Shown here piece after piece: positions 1 to 5,485 of a stretch of 6,908 nucleotides of DNA. Origin of the DNA: Clostridia bacterium (lineage in GTDB: Bacteria > Bacillota > Clostridia > Christensenellales > UBA1242). A model generated the notes under the pieces. That model did not search any database. It was not told where the DNA came from and was given only the letters and a program-made list of their open reading frames with translations. Where the stretch lies: contig JAFZXQ010000026.1 of assembly GCA_017616705.1 (NCBI GenBank), positions 1 through 6,908 on the forward strand, in the 5' to 3' direction. The translations under genes and the position numbers were made by a program. Within the stretch, counting starts at the first letter, position 1, and the number at the start of each line of letters is the position of its first letter.

Positions 1-1108
1 TGATTTCAATAATCCATAAGTTTTTGCTGTTAAAAATCTTTTCGACATCAGCAACTTGCGAAAGCAAAGCATATCTAAACCTAATCTTTAGCGTTGGGTG
101 AAGCAATAACAAAGGATTGTTAACAATTTGCTCACTACTTGCGCCAATGCTTGAAAGATAAATTAACTTTGCTGTTACGCTTGTTGGCTCGTTTGAAGAT
201 GTGTCAAGCCCTAAAATTGTTGGTGCTTGTTTAACCATTTTTGAAATTTGTTTATCATTAATCTTTAAAACTTGTTTATAATAATTAACTTTTGATTTAA
301 CACTTGTTGGCTCGTTTGAAATTGTATCATAACTAAGAACTGTTGGCATTCCCTTAACAAACCTAGTTAACTCGTCATCATTAAAATTAAAGAACTCTTT
401 ATAAAACTTAATTTTAGATTTAATTGAAGTTGGGTCATCTGAAATTGTATCAAAATTTAGTAATGCCGGAAAAGTTCTTATAAGTTTTTTAGTTTCTTCA
501 TCATCAAGTTTTAGCGCTTGTTTATAAAAATTGATTTTCCCTTTAACTGACCTAGGCGCATCTGAAACAACGTCAAAACTTAAAAGCGAAGGATAAAGCC
601 TTACTACTTTTATAGTTTCTTCTTCAGTTAAACCAAGTGTTTTTTGATAAAACTCTAGTTTTGATTTAATTGAGTTTGGCTCTTTTGACCAAATGTTAAA
701 TCCAAAAAATGATGGTTGTTTTCTTATAATTCTATTAAGGTCAGCATCACTAAATTTAAAATATTCTTTATAAAACTTGATTTTAGTTATAAGCGAGGTT
801 GGCTCATCTGAAACCGTATCAAGACCTAATAATGTTGGGAAAACCTTAATAATTTTTGAAAGCTCTTCATCATTAAGGTTAAAAGTTTTCTTATAAAACT
901 CAATTTTTGACCTAACTGAATTAGGCCTATTAGTTTTAACGTCATAACTAAACCAAGACGACGCAATTTTAACTGACTTAATTAACTCGCTATCAGTTAA
1001 ATTAAACCTTTCTTGATAAAACTTTAGTTTTTCAGCAGCATTATTATCTGAAACATTAATTCTTGAATCTTGCGCTTTTAACTCTCTTGCGGTTTTTAAA
1101 TAATCCAT
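1..1108 (-). CDS. mTERF-like helical repeat protein, 3' end off the window
   Basis: The frame is open from ATG at 1108 to the window edge: 369 codons with no stop, so the C-terminus is missing. AGGTG lies four bases before the ATG and a strong promoter lies just upstream. After an N-terminal tail of about 29 residues come seven gapless 41-residue units starting at residues 30, 71, 112, 153, 194, 235 and 276. A shorter eighth begins at 317. Each unit reads roughly FYKxxFxLxDEELxKIIKxxP, then TLLxxDTxSDEPTSVKSKI. Paired helices joined by a P-x-L-L turn, and a final unit with SSIGASSEQIV, NPLLLLHPTL and IRFRYALL, match the mTERF pattern. Known mTERF proteins are nucleic-acid-binding solenoids acting in organelle transcription, translation or RNA processing. 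No signal peptide or membrane segment is seen, so it is probably cytoplasmic. Binding to DNA or RNA is inferred. An unrelated alpha-solenoid is the main alternative. The gene is certain; the family is fairly confident. Confidence 0.85.
   Translation of the reverse strand, partial: MDYLKTARELKAQDSRINVSDNNAAEKLKFYQERFNLTDSELIKSVKIASSWFSYDVKTNRPNSVRSKIEFYKKTFNLNDEELSKIIKVFPTLLGLDTVSDEPTSLITKIKFYKEYFKFSDADLNRIIRKQPSFFGFNIWSKEPNSIKSKLEFYQKTLGLTEEETIKVVRLYPSLLSFDVVSDAPRSVKGKINFYKQALKLDDEETKKLIRTFPALLNFDTISDDPTSIKSKIKFYKEFFNFNDDELTRFVKGMPTVLSYDTISNEPTSVKSKVNYYKQVLKINDKQISKMVKQAPTILGLDTSSNEPTSVTAKLIYLSSIGASSEQIVNNPLLLLHPTLKIRFRYALLSQVADVEKIFNSKNLWIIEI
62..1021 (-). repeat. Tandem 123-bp (41-codon) coding repeats, seven full plus one degenerate
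   Basis: Seven consecutive coding units of exactly 123 bp occupy 161-1021, and a shortened, diverged eighth covers about 62-160. Counting the first Phe as position 1, Tyr2, Pro33, Ser35 and Lys39 are identical in all seven full units. Pro21 is present in six (Ser in unit 1) and Asp27 in six (Asn in unit 3). The DNA copies have diverged clearly while spacing is kept without any insertion or deletion. This points to old duplications held by protein structure rather than recent slippage. Confidence 0.93.
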
Positions 1109-1125
1109 ATTTCACCTACCCATTT

Positions 1126-1154
1126 ATTATATCATATTCCTAAGAAAAAGTCAA
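1126..1154 (-). promoter_or_regulatory. Sigma-A-type promoter of the mTERF-like gene
   Basis: On the minus strand, TTGACT (1149-1154) is followed by a 17-bp spacer and TATAAT (1126-1131). A TG one base before the -10 makes it an extended -10. Transcription should start near 1119, giving a leader of only about a dozen bases that carries the GGGTAGGTG ribosome site. The -35 box overlaps the U-tract of the upstream terminator. This looks like a strong, simple promoter with no visible operator. Confidence 0.8.
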
Positions 1155-1178
1155 AAAAACAGGGCGATTGCCCTGTTT
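1150..1178 (-). terminator. Intrinsic terminator of the BltD-like acetyltransferase gene
   Basis: A 9-bp perfect stem, AAACAGGGC (1157-1165) and GCCCTGTTT (1170-1178), encloses a GATT loop (plus-strand reading). On the minus strand it is followed by a run of seven T. It begins four bases past the stop codon at 1183 and separates this gene from the mTERF-like gene. The arms recur in the other two terminators of the window. Confidence 0.9.
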
Positions 1179-1182
1179 AATT

Positions 1183-1599
1183 TTAAAATTTAAGTTCCAT
1201 ATTAACTTCATGAATTTGATCATTATCTATAACTTCCGTTTGAACAAACCCAAGTTTTTCATAAATATGTTTACCTATCTCGTTTCCAATTTTATAAGTT
1301 GTTGTTAAAAGTTTACAGTTATACTCTCTTTTTAATAAGTCAATGAGTTCTCTTAGCGCTTGAGTTCCTAACCCCTTACCTTGGTAAGTGCGTTCAATTA
1401 AATAATCCCAAAGAAAGAATTTGTTTTTGTCAAATTCTTTTAACATTGCAAAACCTACCAATTTTTTATTATAAAAAACATCAAAGCCTAGAACGTCTTT
1501 CTTTTTTAGCATTTTTTCAATTTTACTTTTCTCAGATAAATAGTTTGCCTGTTCTTTGTTTATTTCAATTTTAAAAACCTTTGTCTTTTTGAATTCCAT
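1183..1599 (-). CDS. GNAT N-acetyltransferase, BltD/PaiA-like (possible polyamine acetyltransferase)
   Basis: A 138-residue GNAT-fold enzyme expected to transfer acetyl from acetyl-CoA to an amine in the cytoplasm. The acetyl-CoA pyrophosphate loop QGKGLG is at residues 73-78 within LIERTYQGKGLGTQAL. The last conserved block, with IYEKLGF, is at 112-118. The order LVGFAM, then YQGKGLG, a helix with REYNCK, and YEKLGF resembles my recollection of Bacillus BltD, a spermine/spermidine acetyltransferase. That substrate is inferred only. The ATG at 1599 was chosen over the in-frame ATG at 1644 because the 15 extra codons would lie on the predicted -35 and -10 boxes; GGCGG seven bases upstream may serve as a weak ribosome site. 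It is a single-gene unit, divergent from the permease gene and closed by its own terminator. Confidence 0.88.
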   Translation of the reverse strand: MEFKKTKVFKIEINKEQANYLSEKSKIEKMLKKKDVLGFDVFYNKKLVGFAMLKEFDKNKFFLWDYLIERTYQGKGLGTQALRELIDLLKREYNCKLLTTTYKIGNEIGKHIYEKLGFVQTEVIDNDQIHEVNMELKF

Positions 1600-1617
1600 A
1601 GTTTTACCGCCAATTAA

Positions 1618-1645
1618 AATATAACACAAAAATAATATTTGCAAA
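1618..1645 (-). promoter_or_regulatory. Probable promoter of the BltD-like acetyltransferase
   Basis: On the minus strand, TTTGCA (1640-1645), a 16-bp spacer and TATATT (1618-1623) form a plausible sigma-A promoter. The implied start near 1611 falls upstream of the ATG at 1599. The promoter overlaps the longer reading-frame extension, which argues against the earlier start at 1644. Confidence 0.55.
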
Positions 1646-1673
1646 AACTAAAATTTGTTTTTTTAATTTTGAT

Positions 1674-1687
1674 TATAATGTTATAAT
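1674..1687 (+). promoter_or_regulatory. Probable extended -10 promoter of the permease gene
   Basis: Two TATAAT hexamers occur at 1674-1679 and 1682-1687. The second is preceded by TG one base upstream (TGTTATAAT), an extended -10 element. No convincing -35 is found at normal spacing; TTGTTT at 1655 is too far or too close. Transcription would begin about 1686-1695, leaving a very short leader before the ATG at 1708. Confidence 0.5.
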
Positions 1688-1707
1688 AAAGGTTGGAAAA
1701 AGAAAAC

Positions 1708-3000
1708 ATGGAAATTTTGGGTATTGTTATTATCGGTTTAACGCTTATATCGATGATTTTATCGATTGTTTTTGATTGGAAAATAAAGATAAAAAGCCTT
1801 AGTTTTTCTCTTTATTGGGTTATTTGCCTTATTGGCGCAATAATCTTATTATGTTTTGGGCTTGCAGGAGAAAACCCTATAACAAACATCTTCTTTAATT
1901 CTGCTAGCATTAATCCATTAAAAATATTAGTTTTATTTCTTTCATGCGCAAGTCTTTCCGTTTTGCTTGACCAAATTGGGTTCTTTTCTTATCTCGCTTC
2001 AATAGTTTTGAAAAAATCTAAACAGAATCAGATTAAATTGTTTTTCAGTTTTTATTTCGTAATTGCAATTCTTACGATTTTTACTTCAAATGATATTCTA
2101 ATTTTAACCTTTACCCCGTTTATTTGTTACTTTGCTAAACACGCTAAAATTGATGCAACGCCATATATTATTGCTGAGTTTGTTGGCGCTAACACTTGGA
2201 GCATATTTTTCTTAATTGGCAACCCAACAAACATTTATATGGGAACATCTTTTGGGATTACTTTTATTGAATATGCTTTAAAAATGGCAATTCCAACAAT
2301 TTGCTGCGGTTTAATTTCAATTTTAATTATATTCGCTTTGTTTAGAAAGAAACTGAAACAGCCACTATCTGTTGAAGATGTTAATGTTGAAAAACCAGAT
2401 AGAACGCTTTTAACGATTGGTTTAACCGGTTTAATCTTGGCTATTGTTTTAATGTCAGTTGCTAACTATATTGGCCTTGAATTATGGTATATCCCTTTGG
2501 CTTGTTGTTCTTTAACATATATACTAGTTTTGGTTGCATTATTAATTAAAAAACAAAAATTAAACTTACTATGGGGCGCATTACAAAGATTGCCTTATTC
2601 ACTTATTCCATTCCTTCTTTCAATGTCTATTTTTGTTGCAGTTATTAATAACACTGGTATTATTTCAAGTTTTGGCGACTTTATTTCAACCCAAAACATT
2701 ATAGTTGTTGGAATAATCTCATTGCTTTTAGGAAACCTTTTAAACAACATTCCTATGACAATGCTTATGACAACAACGCTCGCCTCTTTTGCATCAAGTT
2801 TAGGATATGTTTATGGAGTTATTGCCACTTCAAATATTTGCGCAATTTTAACGCCAATTGGATCACTTGCTGGAATTATGTTTATGAAAATTCTTAAAAA
2901 TAATGAAGTGAAATATAGTTTTAAAGACTTCTTTAAATATGGAATTATAATATCAATTCCAACGCTACTCGCCTCTTTACTCCTAATAACTTTAATATAA
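1708..3000 (+). CDS. ArsB/NhaD-type (ion transporter superfamily) permease
   Basis: A 430-residue integral membrane protein, hydrophobic throughout, with about 10-12 predicted helices. It carries family landmarks in both inverted halves: TSND at 126-129 with LTFTPF, GNPTN at 171-175 after IAEFVGANT, NNIPM at 346-350, and TPIGSLAG at 382-389. These match ArsB-like members of the superfamily that includes arsenite and Na+/H+ exchangers and SLC13 carriers. The substrate cannot be read from sequence, and no ArsR, ArsC or ArsA gene is nearby, so arsenite efflux is only one option. ATG at 1708 was preferred to the in-frame TTG at 1693 because AAAGG abuts that TTG with no spacing and the predicted transcription start lies about there. 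The ribosome site for 1708 is weak (GGAAAAAG). It is a single-gene unit ending directly on a terminator. Confidence 0.85.
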   Translation: MEILGIVIIGLTLISMILSIVFDWKIKIKSLSFSLYWVICLIGAIILLCFGLAGENPITNIFFNSASINPLKILVLFLSCASLSVLLDQIGFFSYLASIVLKKSKQNQIKLFFSFYFVIAILTIFTSNDILILTFTPFICYFAKHAKIDATPYIIAEFVGANTWSIFFLIGNPTNIYMGTSFGITFIEYALKMAIPTICCGLISILIIFALFRKKLKQPLSVEDVNVEKPDRTLLTIGLTGLILAIVLMSVANYIGLELWYIPLACCSLTYILVLVALLIKKQKLNLLWGALQRLPYSLIPFLLSMSIFVAVINNTGIISSFGDFISTQNIIVVGIISLLLGNLLNNIPMTMLMTTTLASFASSLGYVYGVIATSNICAILTPIGSLAGIMFMKILKNNEVKYSFKDFFKYGIIISIPTLLASLLLITLI

Positions 3001-3026
3001 AAAACAGGGTTAGGCCCTGTTTTTTA
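3000..3026. terminator. Bidirectional intrinsic terminator between convergent genes
   Basis: AAAACAGGG (3001-3009) pairs with CCCTGTTTT (3015-3023) around a TTAGG loop, flanked by A-runs on the left and T-runs on the right, so it works on both strands. The stem starts at the permease stop codon and ends at the stop of the convergent GNAT-like gene (3024-3026). It is a very economical junction. Its arms repeat those of the terminators at 1157 and 3604. Confidence 0.9.
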
Positions 3027-3548
3027 AATTAAGAATTCATAAATCTTACTATTTGTTTTAGTTTTGCAAACATAATTTCCATTAAAGCGTTTGGCAAGGC
3101 TCTCGCCCTCAGGCGTTATGCAATCTGCAACTATATTTTTAATTATGATACCTTGTTTATTAAAATTATTTAACTTTAATTTTAAGCCATCAAGCAAATA
3201 TCCCAAGGCTTTTGTTGACCTAAAATCTTTACTTATGACGATTGACATAAACAAACAATAGTTATCGCCTTTTTGAAAGTTTAAAACGTCGCTAATATCA
3301 ATCTCATAATCTTTTTTCTTACCCAATCTTATTTGATTATAACAAGTTTTAGTTATTGGCATAAAATTAATATCCCCAACAATCTTGCCATCGATTTTTA
3401 TAGCAGTATATATTTCGGGACAAATATTTCTCCACGCAACACATTTTTTAAAATCACCAACATCATTGCCAACATAACAACATTTATCAAGCTCAATCAT
3501 TTCTAAAATATCAGAATCTGTTGCTTTGTTTATTATTTCAAATCTCAT
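3024..3548 (-). CDS. Divergent GNAT-like acetyltransferase
   Basis: A 174-residue soluble protein with a GNAT-like layout: an N-terminal strand and helix, a strand pair with YTAIKIDGKIVGDINFMPI (47-65), then a core strand and helix FMSIVISKDFRSTKALGYLL (100-119). It ends with a region resembling the late GNAT block (GESLAKRF, 148-155). The acetyl-CoA loop is degenerate: RSTKALG stands in place of R/Q-x-x-G-x-G/A, so catalysis is likely but not assured. It is unusually cysteine-rich for its size (C23, C24, C36, C43, C69, C98, C143, C161). No Shine-Dalgarno site precedes the ATG. TAATAT lies six bases before it, so the message may be nearly leaderless. The substrate is unknown. It converges on the permease gene and has its own terminator. 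Confidence 0.72.
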   Translation of the reverse strand: MRFEIINKATDSDILEMIELDKCCYVGNDVGDFKKCVAWRNICPEIYTAIKIDGKIVGDINFMPITKTCYNQIRLGKKKDYEIDISDVLNFQKGDNYCLFMSIVISKDFRSTKALGYLLDGLKLKLNNFNKQGIIIKNIVADCITPEGESLAKRFNGNYVCKTKTNSKIYEFLI

Positions 3549-3594
3549 ACTTTTATATTACCATAAATTATTAAATTTGCATATAATTTTTTAT

Positions 3595-3625
3595 TATAAA
3601 TAAAAACAGGGCGAACGCCCTGTTT
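3595..3625 (-). terminator. Intrinsic terminator of the DUF3592/tubby-like operon
   Basis: AAACAGGGC (3604-3612) and GCCCTGTTT (3617-3625) form a perfect 9-bp stem with a GAAC loop (plus-strand reading). A T-rich tract follows on the minus strand. It begins nine bases beyond the stop of the gene at 3634 and has the same arms as the terminator at 1157-1178, with only the loop changed. Confidence 0.88.
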
Positions 3626-3633
3626 AATTATTG

Positions 3634-4155
3634 TTATTCATTAATTAATTGTTCAGTTCTTGCAAGCGCAAAAGCACCTAAAAACGCAAGGTCTAAATAT
3701 TTTTCATCAGTTGTTATGTCATAACAACACTTTGCCGTTAAAATAAACTTTTTACCATCAGGCATTGAAGTTGCTAGCGTTGCAATTGGCTCGCCATTAA
3801 GAAGCATTGTGTAAGTCATTCCAAGGCTTCCTTTTGAAAAGCTTGAGTTAAGCCTAACCCCCATTTCATGAAGATAATCCCAAATCTTTTTGCCGTCAAA
3901 TTTAAATGAAGATTTAGTTGTTAACATTCTTTGTAATTCTCCGCCAAAACCTGAAACGCTTGAAGTAACAGTGTGGCTAACTTTATGCTCTTCAGTTTTA
4001 TTAGTTAAATGATTAACAAATTGGAATTTGAAAGGAAGAAATAACGTCCATTTCGTCATAATTGCTTCATAAATAACTTCCTTATTTTCATCGGTTAAAA
4101 CATAACCCTGTTTAAAATTTTTATCTGGTTTAAAATTATACGTTTTGTTTGCCAT
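3634..4155 (-). CDS. Hypothetical protein, possible tubby/LURP-one-like barrel
   Basis: A 173-residue protein with no signal peptide. It is mostly alternating hydrophobic, strand-like segments and ends in a hydrophobic, alanine-rich helix (LDLAFLGAFALARTEQL, 154-170). Features such as YVLTDENKEVIYEA (18-31), SFKFDGKKIWDYL (83-95) and MLLNGEPIATL (117-127) suggest the LURP-one/tubby C-terminal fold, a beta barrel around a central hydrophobic helix. This is a pattern judgement, not a firm family assignment, and gives no definite function; some such proteins bind membrane lipids. AAGGAG (4163-4168) lies seven bases before the ATG. The first 20 bases overlap the end of the upstream DUF3592-type gene, so the two are probably translationally coupled and may act at the same membrane. 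Confidence 0.7.
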   Translation of the reverse strand: MANKTYNFKPDKNFKQGYVLTDENKEVIYEAIMTKWTLFLPFKFQFVNHLTNKTEEHKVSHTVTSSVSGFGGELQRMLTTKSSFKFDGKKIWDYLHEMGVRLNSSFSKGSLGMTYTMLLNGEPIATLATSMPDGKKFILTAKCCYDITTDEKYLDLAFLGAFALARTEQLINE

Positions 4156-4624
4156 TTTCCCACTCCTTTTCTTGTTCTATTAGTTTCTTGCGTTTCTTTA
4201 TTGCAAAAACGCAAGTTATAACTGCGCCAACTGACGAAGCAATTCCAACAACCAAAATAATTATTGGCAAGGCTATTCCGTTAGGTTGCGCAATTTCATA
4301 AGGGTCATCTGGGTTATAACAAATCGTTAACTTATCGCCAACCTTATAGCCAGAAAAAACTCCATATTCGCTTTCATATTCAACTTCGTCAACATTATAC
4401 TTAACAAAAACTTTATAAGTTGCTTCAATATAGTTATCGTCAATGTCATAATGAGCATCTTCATAAAGAACAACGTCAGAAACAGTTGCTTCAGTTTTTA
4501 TGAAATTTTTAATGTGGTCAACGCCCCTAAAAGCAAAAATGCTGAAAATAACAAGAGTTATTCCAACTAAAGCAAGGAAACTTGTTAAACCAAAATCACG
4601 AAAAAATTTTGCAATTTTATTCAT
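4136..4624 (-). CDS. DUF3592-type membrane protein
   Basis: A 162-residue protein with two membrane helices (about 13-33 and 117-141) flanking a domain of about 80 residues, and a charged, lysine-rich C-terminal tail (143-162). The middle domain reads TEATVSDVV, then a strand pair with YKVFVKYNVDEVEYESEYG (70-88), and VGDKLTICYNPDDP (95-108). The vGd-x-v-x-v-x-YnP-x-dP pattern is typical of DUF3592. The loop domain probably faces the outside, given the basic termini. No biochemical role is established for this family as far as I know. GGGGAAG lies just upstream of the ATG at 4624 and a near-consensus promoter precedes it. It is the first gene of a two-gene operon and divergent from the ABC exporter operon. 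Confidence 0.8.
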   Translation of the reverse strand: MNKIAKFFRDFGLTSFLALVGITLVIFSIFAFRGVDHIKNFIKTEATVSDVVLYEDAHYDIDDNYIEATYKVFVKYNVDEVEYESEYGVFSGYKVGDKLTICYNPDDPYEIAQPNGIALPIIILVVGIASSVGAVITCVFAIKKRKKLIEQEKEWENGKQNV

Positions 4625-4643
4625 ATCTTCCCCCTATATATTT

Positions 4644-4672
4644 ATGATATCAAAATTAAAAAATGATGTCAA
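4644..4672 (-). promoter_or_regulatory. Sigma-A-type promoter of the DUF3592 operon
   Basis: On the minus strand TTGACA (4667-4672), a 17-bp spacer and TATCAT (4644-4649) match the consensus well. The start should fall near 4637, ahead of the AGGGGGAAG ribosome site and the ATG at 4624. It is arranged back-to-back with the ABC operon promoter, the two -35 boxes being 19 bp apart. Confidence 0.8.
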
Positions 4673-4691
4673 ACTAAAAGCAATTATTAAA

Positions 4692-4720
4692 TTGACAATT
4701 AAAATATGGGGTTATATAAT
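4692..4720 (+). promoter_or_regulatory. Consensus sigma-A promoter of the ABC exporter operon
   Basis: TTGACA (4692-4697), a 17-bp spacer and TATAAT (4715-4720) match the sigma-A consensus exactly. The transcription start is expected near 4727, so the ATG at 4706 cannot be used and ATG 4748 becomes the start. No riboswitch or attenuator fits in the leader of about 20 bases. Any control would have to be an operator in the 43-bp region shared with the divergent promoter. Confidence 0.87.
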
Positions 4721-4747
4721 TTAATAAATATAATTAGCGAGGTTATT

Positions 4748-5485
4748 ATGTTACAAATTAAGAATTTTACAAAAATTTATTCAAACGGCAAAATCGCTGT
4801 TGACAACATTTCGCTTAATGTTGAAAGTGGCGATATTTTTGCCTTCATTGGCCCTAACGGCGCCGGGAAAACAACAACAATTAAAAGCGTTGTTGGAATT
4901 AATGATTTTGACAAAGGCGAAATTTTAATTGACGGAATTGATATTGTTAAAAAACCTGTTGATTGCAAAAAAATCATCGCCTATATTCCTGACAACCCTG
5001 ATATTTATGACACTTTAACCGGAGTTCAATATCTTGAGCTTGTTGCCGATATCTTCCGCGTTAGTAAAGAAGAAAGAAACAGATTGGCTCTTGAATATGC
5101 TAAACTTTTAGGGCTTGAAAAAGATTTAAACAGCCCAATATCAACTTATTCTCACGGAATGAAACAAAAACTTGTTTTAATTTCAGCCTTTATTCATAAA
5201 CCAAAACTTGTTGTTATGGATGAGCCATTTGTTGGGCTTGATCCTAAAGCAAGTTTTACTGTTAAAGAAATAATGAAAAAGTTTGTTAAAGATGGTGGCG
5301 CTATCTTCTTCTCAACCCACGTTTTGGAAGTTGCCGAAAAACTTTGCAATAAAGTTGCAATAATTAAAGACGGAAAGATTATTGCCTGCGGAACAATGGA
5401 AGAAGTTAAGAAAGATAAGAGCCTTGAAAAAGTATTCTTGGAGAGTGTTGATAATGAGCAACCTAAAGATTCTATTAAAGAATAA
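4748..5485 (+). CDS. ABC transporter ATPase subunit (EcsA/CcmA-like exporter class)
   Basis: A 245-residue cytoplasmic ATPase that should dimerise under the membrane and power the permease encoded next. All core motifs are present: Walker A GPNGAGKT (35-42), signature YSHGMKQK (134-141, S-H-G-M-K-Q form), Walker B LVVMDEP (154-160), D-loop GLDP (163-166) and H-switch STH (189-191). The Q-loop glutamine is replaced by Asp in YIPDNPDIYDTLT; EcsA-type members often have an acidic residue there. GAGG five bases before ATG 4748 sets the start; the ATG at 4706 lies inside the promoter. The last 32 bases overlap the permease gene, so translation is probably coupled. The substrate is unknown. Confidence 0.93.
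   Translation: MLQIKNFTKIYSNGKIAVDNISLNVESGDIFAFIGPNGAGKTTTIKSVVGINDFDKGEILIDGIDIVKKPVDCKKIIAYIPDNPDIYDTLTGVQYLELVADIFRVSKEERNRLALEYAKLLGLEKDLNSPISTYSHGMKQKLVLISAFIHKPKLVVMDEPFVGLDPKASFTVKEIMKKFVKDGGAIFFSTHVLEVAEKLCNKVAIIKDGKIIACGTMEEVKKDKSLEKVFLESVDNEQPKDSIKE
5440..5445 (+). promoter_or_regulatory. Ribosome binding site deciding the permease start
   Basis: GGAGAG lies eight bases before ATG 5454, inside the end of the ATPase gene. It fixes the permease start there; the open frame continues 24 codons further upstream within the ATPase gene, but those residues look like out-of-frame translation. Confidence 0.7.

Noticed and set aside
1..1108. Reading the 123-bp periodic DNA as a CRISPR array or non-coding satellite
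   Set aside because: Repeats are diverged at DNA level, there are no spacers, the period is a multiple of three, and one frame is open for all 369 codons with a promoter and ribosome site.
1157..3625. A direct link between the mTERF-like protein and the repeated terminator stems
   Set aside because: It is tempting because some mTERF proteins act in termination, but these hairpins have complete intrinsic features and need no factor; nothing in the sequence ties the two together.
4667..4697. TGTCAA and TTGACA as an operator palindrome between the divergent promoters
   Set aside because: The two hexamers are simply the two -35 boxes in opposite orientation; the flanking bases show little further symmetry.
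4500..4724. 74-codon open frame on the plus strand across the start of the DUF3592-type gene and the divergent promoters
   Set aside because: It is antisense to a well-supported gene, runs through both promoters, has no ribosome site and has a lysine/isoleucine-rich composition typical of antisense AT-rich DNA.
4777..4977. 66-codon minus-strand open frame within the ATPase gene
   Set aside because: It is antisense to the Walker A region of a clear ABC ATPase and has no separate signals.
5000..5022. Loss of the Q-loop glutamine in the ATPase as a sign of inactivity
   Set aside because: All other catalytic motifs are intact and acidic replacements at this place occur in EcsA-type ATPases, so it is not evidence of decay.
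5382..5453. Upstream extension of the permease frame inside the ATPase gene
   Set aside because: The translated residues look like out-of-frame ATPase sequence, and GGAGAG placed eight bases before ATG 5454 marks the real start.
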